A stretch of DNA of 18,676 bases from JAEELC01 sp963621965 (lineage in GTDB: Bacteria > Bacillota_I > Bacilli_A > Acholeplasmatales > Anaeroplasmataceae). The notes beneath the pieces were generated by a model that made no database searches, was not told where the DNA came from, and saw only the letters and a program-made list of their open reading frames with translations. This document shows, in pieces, positions 7,306 to 15,115 of this stretch (position 1 is the stretch's first letter; each line of letters starts with the position of its first letter). The translations under genes were made by a program, and so were the position numbers. The stretch covers positions 1 through 18,676 of the forward strand of contig CAVFGN010000039.1 in the NCBI GenBank assembly GCA_963621965.1, given 5' to 3'.

Positions 7306-8172
7306 ATGAGTAATCAAAAGAACGAAAATAAAAATATAGTTCTTAAAGTAGTAAAGATATGCGCTACTGTCGTATTTTATTTAATAATCTTATTTATATT
7401 TTTAGTAAGTATAGCTAATATTAAAGCTGGCAAGAGTGTTGACTCTATGCCTAATATCTTTGGCAGAGGTTATTTAACTGTTGCTTCTAACTCAATGGAA
7501 GGAACGCAAAGCAATTCATTTAAACAAAATGATATGATTGTTGTTAAAAACTTAAGTAGTGATTCTAAGCGAGTTGACGCGGCTAAGGAGTTAAAAGTAG
7601 GAGATGTTATTACTTTCTACGACAAAAATTTATCTAGTAATAAGAAGTTAAATACACACAGAATTGTATTAATCAATAAAGATAAAAGTGGTAATATCAA
7701 TACAATATACACTATGGGTGATAAGTATGCGGAAGGCACTATGAAGTCTTTATATTATAATGGTGTATATTCTATTACTAAATTTGAAGAAACTTATGGT
7801 GATCTCAGCGTATCTAGTAATGTTCAAATGATTGATCAATTACTAAGTGGTGGAAACTTACAAGAAGTTGGTGTATCTGACTTACGTGGTGTATATATTA
7901 AAACTATCTCAGGTGGCGGAAAAGTCGAAGGCTTTATTAAACAATATGGTAATGTTGTTGTTTTATTACCTTTATTCTTATTTTTAGCATTTGAAATTTA
8001 TATGTTCTCTAGAAATGTTATTGCTTATAAGAAAGCTAAGTATGAAGAAACTCATGCGGATGAAATCAAGCAACAAAAAGAAGAAGAACGTAAGAAACTT
8101 AAAGAAGAACTTATGAAAGAACTTCTTGAAGAACAAAAACAAAAAGAAAACAAAGAAAGTAATCAAGATTAG
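7306..8172 (+). CDS. sipW: SipW-like (ER-type) signal peptidase I with long cytosolic charged tail
   Basis: The protein has 288 residues. ATG 7306 is chosen because AAGGAG (7293-7298) sits seven bases upstream; the GTG at 7288 lies before the ribosome site. The N-terminal membrane helix spans about 17-37. The catalytic Ser63 lies in S-N-S-M-E-G-T (family S-x-S-M-x-P-T, here Gly for Pro), and His118 in N-T-H-R-I-V replaces the Lys of ordinary bacterial type I peptidases. Asp139 lies in M-G-D-K. G-D-V-I-T-F precedes the His box. An insertion of about 40 residues follows the Asp box, then a second membrane helix (about 214-236) and a Lys/Glu-rich tail predicted as helical (about 240-288). It should cleave the A-W-F type signal peptides of the upstream genes outside the membrane. 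The altered Pro and Asp boxes suggest different substrate preference from the second SipW at 12017. Confidence 0.85.
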   Translation: MSNQKNENKNIVLKVVKICATVVFYLIILFIFLVSIANIKAGKSVDSMPNIFGRGYLTVASNSMEGTQSNSFKQNDMIVVKNLSSDSKRVDAAKELKVGDVITFYDKNLSSNKKLNTHRIVLINKDKSGNINTIYTMGDKYAEGTMKSLYYNGVYSITKFEETYGDLSVSSNVQMIDQLLSGGNLQEVGVSDLRGVYIKTISGGGKVEGFIKQYGNVVVLLPLFLFLAFEIYMFSRNVIAYKKAKYEETHADEIKQQKEEERKKLKEELMKELLEEQKQKENKESNQD

Positions 8173-8193
8173 TATTACTAGAAAGGGGTCTTT

Positions 8194-9741
8194 ATGGAAC
8201 ATTTTGCAAAGTATTATATTGAATTTTTGCAAACCCTATGGACAAATATCAAAGAATTAGTATGGGGAAAATTAATTGGTTTTTGGATCCAAATTTTCTA
8301 TACAGATCCTAAAACCTATATTAAACAAATTGGCTCATATGCAAAAGAATGGACTGGTGTTGAGTGGGTTGCATTCATACTTATCCTTCTTGTTGATTTA
8401 ACTGTCTTAGTCTTATTTGTATTATGGATTATTCAATTATTTAGAAGATATATTAGATTTAGAAAACGTGAAGTTGAAAAGGATGAACTTGTTCAACAAG
8501 TCGCAATCCTAAACAAAAAGGTTATTGAATTAATTGATGAAAAGAATAAGATCTTAGCTCTTCGTGTTTCTCAAATTGGTGGTGGGTCTGTTGAGACTAA
8601 AGGTGTTCCTTATGCTTCAAAGGCTAAAGGCACTAAGAAGAGTACTAAAGGCGTAGAGTCTAGATTTACTAAACTTATTCAAGTTGACCTTGAATACGAA
8701 GGTGAGGCTGAGCTTACAGTTATCCGTCCTCAAGATATGCTAGATCTAAAGGGCTTAATTGATAGATTTATCAAGTTTAGTGCTAGCCAACTTCACCTTT
8801 ACTACAACAAAGAAATTATCGCAAGATTCTTTTCTGGTATGGCTACTAGTAAAGTATTAATTCTTGAAGGTATTTCTGGTACAGGTAAAACTTCCCTTCC
8901 TTACGCAATGGGTAAGTTCTTTAATAAAGAGACATCAATTATCTCTGTTCAACCTTCATGGCGTGATAGAACTGAATTACTTGGTTACTTCAATGAATTT
9001 ACTAAGAAATTCAATGAAACTGATTTCTTAAAGAGCGTTTATGCTGCTTCTTATACTGATAAGCCTGATATTATCGTACTAGATGAAATGAACCTAGCTC
9101 GTATCGAATATTACTTTGCAGAATTCTTATCTGTAATGGAAATGCCTGATAAGAGCTCGTGGAAGATTGATTTAGTTCCACAAGGTGAAAACGATCCTAA
9201 ACAACTTGTAAACGGTAAAGTTTTAATCCCACAAAACTTATACTTCGTTGGTACAGCTAACAAAGATGATTCTACCTTTACTATTACTGATAAAGTATAT
9301 GACCGTGCTCTTCCTATCGTAATTAACAATAAAGCTGATTATATTGATGCACCTTACACAGAAAGTGTAGAACTAACATTTGATTATCTAGACGAGTTGT
9401 TCAAGAAAGCTCAAAGTGAAAATTCACTTTCTAACTTAACTCTTGAAAACTTCAAGAAGGTTGATAACTTTGTTCAAGAAAAATTCAAGATTGCATTTGG
9501 TAACCGTATTATGAAACAAATTAACTTATTTGTTCCTGTATATATGGCTTGTGGATTTAGCGAACTTGAAGGTCTTGATTACATGTTTGCAAATAAAATA
9601 TTACGTAAATTTGAATCTTTAAATCTTGCCTTCTTAACTAACGAACTTGATATGTTAGAAGAGTTGTTGCACAAACTATTTGGTGAAGAATCATTCAAGG
9701 TTTCTATTGAATATATTCATGATTTAAAGAAAATGATTTAA
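8194..9741 (+). CDS. Membrane-anchored McrB/MoxR-like AAA+ ATPase
   Basis: The protein has 515 residues, with ribosome site GAAAGGGG (8181-8188). A hydrophobic helix at about 58-83 is followed by R-R-Y-I-R-F-R-K-R (positive-inside signal) and a coiled coil (about 88-125). The AAA+ core carries Walker A G226-I-S-G-T-G-K-T233, Q-P-S-W-R-D-R-T-E-L-L-G-Y, Walker B I-I-V-L-D297-E298-M-N-L-A-R and the sensor-1 region F-V-G-T-A-N356-K-D-D-S. L-D-E-M-N-L-A-R-x-E-Y-Y-F-A-E-F-L-S is typical of McrB-like ATPases. The ATPase should lie in the cytosol, tethered to the inner membrane face. McrB proteins are normally soluble restriction motors; the membrane helix and its place between two signal peptidase genes argue for work on membrane or exported proteins. 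The gene is 21 bases after sipW and 18 before its partner. ATP/GTP preference cannot be told from the sequence. Confidence 0.8.
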   Translation: MEHFAKYYIEFLQTLWTNIKELVWGKLIGFWIQIFYTDPKTYIKQIGSYAKEWTGVEWVAFILILLVDLTVLVLFVLWIIQLFRRYIRFRKREVEKDELVQQVAILNKKVIELIDEKNKILALRVSQIGGGSVETKGVPYASKAKGTKKSTKGVESRFTKLIQVDLEYEGEAELTVIRPQDMLDLKGLIDRFIKFSASQLHLYYNKEIIARFFSGMATSKVLILEGISGTGKTSLPYAMGKFFNKETSIISVQPSWRDRTELLGYFNEFTKKFNETDFLKSVYAASYTDKPDIIVLDEMNLARIEYYFAEFLSVMEMPDKSSWKIDLVPQGENDPKQLVNGKVLIPQNLYFVGTANKDDSTFTITDKVYDRALPIVINNKADYIDAPYTESVELTFDYLDELFKKAQSENSLSNLTLENFKKVDNFVQEKFKIAFGNRIMKQINLFVPVYMACGFSELEGLDYMFANKILRKFESLNLAFLTNELDMLEELLHKLFGEESFKVSIEYIHDLKKMI

Positions 9742-9759
9742 TAACTGAGGTGAATGACT

Positions 9760-12033
9760 ATGGACTTAAAGGATAAAGATTTGATTACACCTAATCAAGA
9801 AGATTTATCTAATGAGGACGTAGTCTCTTTTTATAATTCGTTTGATTCCTTACTTAAGATTATTGAAAATAATAGTACTTTAACAAAAGACTTATCAAGT
9901 ATGATTAAGTCTGGTAAGAAGACTATCTACAATAAACAAATTAAAGAGACAAAAGAGTTTGAGACTGCGTTTTTGGATACACTAGAGGCCGCATATCCTG
10001 CGTTTTCTAAAATTGCTAAAAATCCTAAATCTTCTATTAAATATGAAGAAGATATTGTGGGTGTAGAAAAAGCTAGAAAGATTAACGGTGCTACCGTCAA
10101 ACATTTATCTAGCCATTCTGAACTTGTGCGTGAAGTTAAAAATGATAATGTAATTCCTTCTAAAATACTTACTACATATGCAGAAGAAGATTTAGCTATA
10201 TACGAAAATAGAGTATATAAGACTTTAGTTAATAATATTGTTAGATTCTTAACTCGTCGTGCTGGTCAACTTGAGGATGCAATTGAAGCTAGCCAAATTG
10301 ATGAAATTGATTACAATAACATTCTTGAATTAAGCGAGCAAGACAAGGTTGAATTCGGCCTAACAATTAAAGTAAAAAAAGGTTTAAATAAAGAAAATAA
10401 TGTTCAAAATGATATTTTAAGAAGAACTGAGAATCTTCTTACTGCTTATAAGTCTTTAAAGGCTACTCCTTTTATGAAAGGCCTTAAAGACGCAAAAGAT
10501 GTACATCCACCTTTAATGAAGACAAACATTATTCTTCATAATGCCGACTTCAAGATTGTTTATAACACTTGGATCTTTATGGAACGCTATTCTAGCGTTA
10601 CATATAACGTTGGTGTACATGACACTGATTTCTCAAGTGACCCTCGTATTGAACACAAACTTGATTCTCTAGCTTTAGTTTTAATGAATACTTTAATGTA
10701 TCATAGAGACCTTAATATTGAAGGTCTAGAAAACAAAGACTCGCTAGCGCCTGAACTTGTTCATGAAAAATCAGTTCATTCTATAGACATGAAAGCAGGA
10801 GTTCTTGAAGGGGACGAGTATACTTTTTCAGAAATCTTCTTAGACGAAGCAAGAAAGCTTATCGATAGTGATTATAAGGCAAACTTAGCTAAAGGTGTCG
10901 CAAAAGAGATATCAATGCGCGAAGCTATTAGAAAGATGTTAAAGATCACTAATCAAATGTGTCCTGTTACTTTTGAGTATAAGGATGATGATTTAGACGA
11001 GATTGGTAAAGATATTGATGTCTTGATTGAAGAAGCAAGTGATAGATACTGCGGCCTTAAGATTTTAAGGGAAGAAAAAGAAATTGACTTAAATAAAAAC
11101 ATTAAAGCTGAAGAAGAGGCACTTAAACACTTAGAAGAGCTTAAGAAGCGCAAGGACATTCAAAATAGTCAAAAAGAATTTGATTATATCAGAGAGACTG
11201 AAGAAGCTAGAAAGCGTGAAGAAAATGAATTAGAAAACGCTAGAAAACTAGCATTTATGCATCAAGAAGAGTTAAGACTTAAGCGTGAAGAAGAGCTTAA
11301 GAAATTAGCTTTAGAAAAAGAGTCAAACAAAAAAGAAAGTGCTTTAAAATCTAGAACACACGAAGTTAAACAAAAACACTCACGCAAGAGAATTAGAATA
11401 TTTGATTTAGCTTGCGACCCTATTTTAGATTTATATAACAATGAACCTACAAATACACTAAAGAGTCGTAGAGAGTATGAAATAACTTTAAGACAAAGTA
11501 ATGAAGAAATATGTGAAAAGATAAAGAGTGAAAAAACTCTTGATAATACATCCGAAATTGCACTTGAAGATGAACTTGATACTCTTGATAATACAGTTGA
11601 AATCGTTCCTGATATTTGTGAACCAACTTTAGGTGACACTACTCTTGATAACACTCCTAAAATAACTACAAGCGAGGTCCAAAAAGCGTTTAAGAGACAA
11701 GAAAAAGATTATCATAAGGCACGAAACGAAAGAGTAAAATTAGATATCAAATACGAAGAATCAAAATTAATTCCTACAAATGAATCATTATCTTTATTTG
11801 TTGTACCACGCAGGCTTGATATAGATACTATTTCAAATCAATATAAAAAAGTAGAACCTATAATTATAAAACCAAGTAAGTTTAATAGACTTATTGGTAT
11901 GAAGAAGACTAAGGTTAATAGTAAAACACTTAGTAAAGAAGAAATAGATAGTCTAGATACTAGAAAGATTATAGGTAAAAACAGAACATTAGTTCAAAAG
12001 AAGACTAAAGGTAAGTATGAAAAAAATAATTAA
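9760..12033 (+). CDS. DUF2357-like partner of the AAA+ ATPase, with coiled coil and TLDNT repeats
   Basis: The protein has 757 residues. ATG 9760 is chosen because GAGGTG (9747-9752) is seven bases upstream; ATG 9754 would leave one base. The N-terminal 400 residues are helical. Y-E-N-R-V-Y-K-T-L-V-N-N (near 150) and Y-N-T-W-I-F-M-E-R-Y (near 268) resemble DUF2357 proteins, which are usually encoded next to McrB-like ATPases. The C-terminal PD-(D/E)XK nuclease often fused to DUF2357 was not recognised. Instead there is a long Glu/Lys/Arg coiled coil (about 434-528), then a low-complexity region with three T-L-D-N-T copies (about 593-634) and a basic tail. No signal peptide or membrane helix is seen, so it is probably cytosolic and may link the ATPase to other components. 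It overlaps the second sipW by 17 bases. The DUF2357 assignment is from memory and moderate. Confidence 0.5.
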   Translation: MDLKDKDLITPNQEDLSNEDVVSFYNSFDSLLKIIENNSTLTKDLSSMIKSGKKTIYNKQIKETKEFETAFLDTLEAAYPAFSKIAKNPKSSIKYEEDIVGVEKARKINGATVKHLSSHSELVREVKNDNVIPSKILTTYAEEDLAIYENRVYKTLVNNIVRFLTRRAGQLEDAIEASQIDEIDYNNILELSEQDKVEFGLTIKVKKGLNKENNVQNDILRRTENLLTAYKSLKATPFMKGLKDAKDVHPPLMKTNIILHNADFKIVYNTWIFMERYSSVTYNVGVHDTDFSSDPRIEHKLDSLALVLMNTLMYHRDLNIEGLENKDSLAPELVHEKSVHSIDMKAGVLEGDEYTFSEIFLDEARKLIDSDYKANLAKGVAKEISMREAIRKMLKITNQMCPVTFEYKDDDLDEIGKDIDVLIEEASDRYCGLKILREEKEIDLNKNIKAEEEALKHLEELKKRKDIQNSQKEFDYIRETEEARKREENELENARKLAFMHQEELRLKREEELKKLALEKESNKKESALKSRTHEVKQKHSRKRIRIFDLACDPILDLYNNEPTNTLKSRREYEITLRQSNEEICEKIKSEKTLDNTSEIALEDELDTLDNTVEIVPDICEPTLGDTTLDNTPKITTSEVQKAFKRQEKDYHKARNERVKLDIKYEESKLIPTNESLSLFVVPRRLDIDTISNQYKKVEPIIIKPSKFNRLIGMKKTKVNSKTLSKEEIDSLDTRKIIGKNRTLVQKKTKGKYEKNN

Positions 12034-12637
12034 AGGTATTATTAGTGGCATTTTATCCCTTATAATAATCATTCTTGTTTATTTTATAGGCGCAAACATT
12101 GTTGCGACTAAAAACAATTCTATCGCTTCGTTCTTTGGTTATTCTATATCTTATGTACCTACTCCATCTATGGAACCAACAATTGAATCTAATTCAACAG
12201 TGATTTTTGATCAAAATTATAATTATGATGATTTGAATATCGGTGATATAATTGTTTATTATAATACTGATTTAAATATTTATGTAATACATAGAATAGT
12301 TGAATCAACAAATTCAGGTTTTGTAACTAAAGGAGATAATAATAGTATTTGTGATTATAAAAAAGATTCAAATGAATATTATTATATTACAAAGTCTAAT
12401 TATGTAGGTAAATATAAAACAACTATTACTATATTTAGACTTGATTCTCCTTTATCTAAAGCATTAGTGTTAATTCTTATCATTTCTTCATTTGGTTTTA
12501 TAGTTATATCTGAGATATTTAGTATTAAGAATGCGACAAGTAAAGCCAAAGATAGAAACGGAGATAACAATGAAGAGTTAAGAAAAGAACTTCTTCGTGA
12601 AATAAAGAAAGAATTAGAAGAAAGAGATACGAAGTAA
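12017..12637 (+). CDS. sipW: SipW-type (ER-type) signal peptidase I, canonical copy
   Basis: The protein has 206 residues, close to the usual SipW length (about 190). ATG follows AAAGG (12007-12011) and overlaps the upstream gene by 17 bases. It has an N-terminal membrane helix (about 8-28), catalytic Ser51 in T-P-S-M-E-P-T, I-G-D-I-I-V-Y-Y, His92 in V-I-H-R-I-V, and Asp107 in T-K-G-D-N-N. A second membrane helix is at about 147-168. The highly charged cytosolic tail E-E-L-R-K-E-L-L-R-E-I-K-K resembles the tail of the first SipW (K-E-E-L-M-K-E-L-L-E-E). All family boxes are intact, so it is expected to be active. It is the last gene before the operon terminator. Two SipW enzymes in one operon suggest division of labour over the several substrates. 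Confidence 0.9.
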   Translation: MKKIIKGIISGILSLIIIILVYFIGANIVATKNNSIASFFGYSISYVPTPSMEPTIESNSTVIFDQNYNYDDLNIGDIIVYYNTDLNIYVIHRIVESTNSGFVTKGDNNSICDYKKDSNEYYYITKSNYVGKYKTTITIFRLDSPLSKALVLILIISSFGFIVISEIFSIKNATSKAKDRNGDNNEELRKELLREIKKELEERDTK

Positions 12638-12657
12638 AAATCGTATTTCTTTTTTTT
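12621..12657 (+). terminator. Intrinsic terminator at the end of the operon
   Basis: AAAGAGATACGA (12621-12632) pairs with TCGTATTTCTTT (12641-12652), with one G-T wobble. The loop is 8 nt and the 3' arm merges into a run of T to 12657. The stem includes the last codons and leads into the stop of the second sipW. It marks the end of the 12-kb transcription unit. Confidence 0.85.
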
Positions 12658-12989
12658 GTAACAATTAATAAATTAAGTCGTTTTAATGTAAGCGTCAATT
12701 TCTTTAAAGAGTAACATACGCTTAGAGTAAATAAAAGAAAGTTATCAATAGTTTGTCTAAATTAAAATAGTACAATTGCATATTATGAGATTAATTTATT
12801 CAAGTGAAACATAATGATTCTTTTTGAACACTAGTTAGTTTAACTATGCCTTTTTGTAGTTTGTGCAATAGGTTTTATAGTTTAACAAATATTTACGATA
12901 GTAATTACTCAAATATCCTTAAAATTTGATATAATTTTTATCTTGTTAAAATATCTGAGCATAAAAATTATCTGATTTATATTATAAAA
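12658..12989. other. Gene-free AT-rich stretch
   Basis: No ORF with a ribosome site, RNA gene or convincing promoter was seen on either strand. It directly precedes a recognisable ATPase relic and may be its decayed upstream part, but no protein similarity could be made out. Confidence 0.5.
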
Positions 12990-13285
12990 AAACCCGACAT
13001 AAAAAAATACGTTTGAAATACTCTGTACGCTTATCGTTTATATGTTGCACAAAAGTCAAATGAGATGATATATATCGAGGTAACTCTAAGCATGTCTTCA
13101 TTAGAAACAAGAGAACGAGAGTTTAAACCACTAAGAATGATACATGATAATTATGAAAAGATTGTATTATCAATGGATAAAAATTATATAACTTCTTATG
13201 ATAGTATCAAATCCTAAATTTAATTGATTGCCTTTATCGTAAAGAATTTTTAAATAAATTTAATGATGTTATAAAAATAAAGTGA
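12990..13285 (+). pseudogene. Relic of a DUF4143-type AAA ATPase C-terminus, frameshifted
   Basis: From 13044 the frame reads V-A-Q-K-S-N-E-M-I-Y-I-E-V, then S-L-E-T-R-E-R-E-F-K-P-L and I-H-D-N-Y-E-K-I-V-L-S-M-D. This is the recognisable C-terminus of ATPases with a DUF4143 domain (family: F-V-A-x-K, E-T-R-E-R-E-L, I-x-D-N-Y-P-K). The frame stops at 13215. Shifting by one base at about 13214 continues the family sequence with L-N-L-I-D-C-L-Y-R-K-E-F to a TGA at 13283-13285. Upstream, TGA at 13014 interrupts the same frame, with weak similarity back to about 12990. There is no ribosome site, and the ATPase core is missing. It is a dead fragment with one frameshift and at least one nonsense codon. 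Confidence 0.7.
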
Positions 13286-13316
13286 TATATTTTCCTTTAT
13301 GATTTTAAATTAATAT

Positions 13317-13439
13317 ATTAAATTGTTTGACTGCAATAAATCAAAATGTTCAAAGCTGAATTTTCATCCTCTCTAGTCCCTTAAATCACCATAGTCTCTT
13401 AGAATGAAAAAGTTTTAATTGTTTTAAGCTCCTAAAATG
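13317..13439 (-). pseudogene. Possible relic of an IS1182/IS5-like transposase C-terminus
   Basis: On the minus strand one frame reads S-K-R-L-W-(stop)-F-K-G-L-E-R-M-K-I-Q-L-(stop)-T-F-(stop)-F-I-A. This loosely matches the ending R-R-F-x-x-R-G-L-E-x-V-K-x-E-x-x-L-x-x-x-A-x-N-L of such transposases. It has three in-frame stops and no larger conserved part, so it would be a heavily decayed remnant. Similarity is short and could be chance. Confidence 0.25.
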
Positions 13440-13520
13440 GCGCCTCTAATCAGTATAAACTAGTTCCAAAGTCAAGGACAAAAAGCTGACAATAATCTAA
13501 AAATAAAATAATTTTCATTT

Positions 13521-13556
13521 ATAATGAAAAATGTTGAGTTTTCATTATCTTTTTTT
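13521..13556 (+). terminator. Candidate intrinsic terminator in the decayed region
   Basis: A perfect 10-bp inverted repeat ATAATGAAAA/TTTTCATTAT (13521-13530 with 13539-13548) with an 8-nt loop is followed by CTTTTTTT. The stem is AT-rich, and no intact gene precedes it, so it may be a leftover. Confidence 0.45.
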
Positions 13557-13603
13557 GTTATAAATAAGCATATTTCAATTCACAACAAAAACCTTCGAAA
13601 ATT

Positions 13604-13613
13604 NNNNNNNNNN
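13604..13613. other. Assembly gap (10 N)
   Basis: Ten undetermined bases interrupt the decayed region. A round ten usually marks a scaffold join of estimated length. Features left and right of it may not be truly this close together. Confidence 0.95.
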
Positions 13614-13653
13614 CTCTAACTATTTAAATATTAAAAATATATTAAAAATAATC

Positions 13654-13944
13654 TTAATGACTTAAATATTTAAATAATTCATTCATTTGTTCTACATACT
13701 TTAACTCATCATGCTAAAACCAAGATTGAGGATTAGTTTTATCTTTTTCAATATCATCATTCGCATTTAATATAAAATGTTTGGCTTTAGTAATAGATTC
13801 TAATAACTTATTATATTTATCAATTTGTTCATCTATTAATTTCTTTTCAAGAGTAAAATAGTCAATAATCTTTTGTACAACTTCTATCTCTATAAGCTTT
13901 ATCGTATGGAGCATTGCTTTATACATACTATAAAATAAATGCAC
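13654..13944 (-). pseudogene. Decayed small helical protein, possibly a MerR-type C-terminal part
   Basis: From GTG 13944 the minus strand reads 76 codons, rich in Lys, Glu and Ile, including L-E-K-K-L-I-D-E-Q-I-D-K-Y-N-K-L-L-E-S-I. It stops after S-W-F, then the same frame continues with protein-like sequence (D-E-L-K-Y-V-E-Q-M-N-E-L-F-K-Y-L) to TAA at 13654. This suggests one in-frame nonsense mutation (TAG). No ribosome site or N-terminal domain is found. The paired-helix pattern resembles the coiled coil at the end of MerR-family regulators, but the match is loose. Confidence 0.4.
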
Positions 13945-14970
13945 AAGATCATAAACATTTCATCTAATATTCATTATATTTTTATTATGTTTTTTAAAAT
14001 CATGATCTAAAGTTGACTATACGATAGGTCAAGTGGGTTAATCTTTATATTCAATTTGCCAATACGTGCATGATGAATGTTATTTCTAAACATTGAATTC
14101 ATGTAAATTTAAAATCTCGAGTAAAAGTTGTAAATTCACCATTGATAAAGGCAAATACTAAAACATTAGAATATAAATTTATTTATTATTTAATATATCC
14201 ATTAGGCTTACTAAACCATAAATATAAATAATACTGATTAGTTTAAATTAATGTTGTTTATCTGTCTTTATACCTTTTAATATATAAGTAATAGTAAATT
14301 GTTTATAGTTGATATTTAGGATTTGATTTTTCTAATATAGCGTTAAGAACTTAGTAAGATATTTTTATATTAGTTTTTTTAGAAGATATATCTTCAATCT
14401 GTTAATATTTATTAATCTAAAATCACTACATAAAGAAAACTTTACTATAATCTTGTAATATAAAATTCTATAATATTTGTTTTCATATTAAATGGATATA
14501 CAATAGCATATTCAAAACGAACTATTATACTTTTATTCTAGTAGCAAGTTACCTAAAACATTCTATATATTATTTCTATAGTTAATATAATATTTTAGTA
14601 TATGAAAGTATCCATATAATATCGTTAAAAGAGATATTCATTTCTACATTATAAATCTTTTGTAATTAAACTATATAGTCTAATTATAAAACTTTATATT
14701 AATACCTTATAATAATGTTACTATCTAATCTTTATAATGTATATCATCATTATATTATTTAAGTTATATAAACAGTTTTATTAATATAAAGAATTAAAAT
14801 TAAGACATTATATTTTTAATCCTACTATTAAATTATTGATTAGTGTAAAACTCAACAAATTATATTTATTATATGTCTGATTTGTGAAATAAGATTTTGT
14901 TAATATTTAAAAAAGAAAGAATACATAAGCATTTATAATTTTTTAATTATTTTTAACAATCTATTTCAAA
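13945..14970. other. About 1 kb of very AT-rich sequence without genes
   Basis: Both strands are dense in stops and A/T runs, with no ORF of useful length, no ribosome site and no recognisable RNA. It looks like decayed non-coding DNA; no repeat array or mobile-element end could be made out. Confidence 0.6.
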
Positions 14971-14976
14971 AAAACA

Positions 14977-15005
14977 TTTGCTTTTTTTTTATTTGTGATT
15001 ATAAT
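14977..15005 (+). promoter_or_regulatory. Promoter of the lipoprotein gene
   Basis: A perfect -10 TATAAT (15000-15005) lies 17 bp after TTTGCT (14977-14982), or 16 bp after TTGCTT, both fair -35 matches, with a T-rich spacer. A TG two bases before the -10 may help. Transcription would begin near 15012, giving a leader of about 100 nt. Confidence 0.6.
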
Positions 15006-15040
15006 ATAGTTAGAGTAAATATACTCAAATCGTTTTATTG

Positions 15041-15082
15041 TTAATTATTCAATTGTGATTCCTGGTACAATTTAATAATTAA
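15041..15082 (+). promoter_or_regulatory. Two-tier hairpin in the lipoprotein mRNA leader
   Basis: TTAATTATT (15041-15049) pairs perfectly with AATAATTAA (15074-15082). Inside it AATTGT (15051-15056) pairs with ACAATT (15067-15072), separated by a single C/T mismatch, with loop GATTCCTGGT. That gives fifteen pairs in total. No T tract follows, so it is not a terminator. It could be a 5' stabiliser, a protein-binding site or chance in AT-rich DNA. Confidence 0.5.
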
Positions 15083-15115
15083 TTATTGGAACAAAAATTA
15101 GAAAGAGGGATTCTT

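Noticed and set aside
8194..12033. Standard McrBC-type (type IV) restriction system
   Set aside because: The ATPase is membrane-anchored and lacks a DNA-binding N-domain, no McrC-like nuclease was recognised in the partner, and the pair is embedded with overlap in a signal-peptidase/surface-protein operon. It remains an alternative if a hidden nuclease is found.
3844..13329. 19-nt match TTAATATATTAAATTGTTT near 3844 and again near 13311
   Set aside because: Made almost only of A and T in AT-rich intergenic DNA; one such match is expected by chance in a window this size. No element boundaries accompany it.
13614..15000. CRISPR array, tRNA or rRNA genes in the AT-rich zone
   Set aside because: No regularly spaced repeats, no cloverleaf-like or conserved rRNA sequence was seen on either strand.
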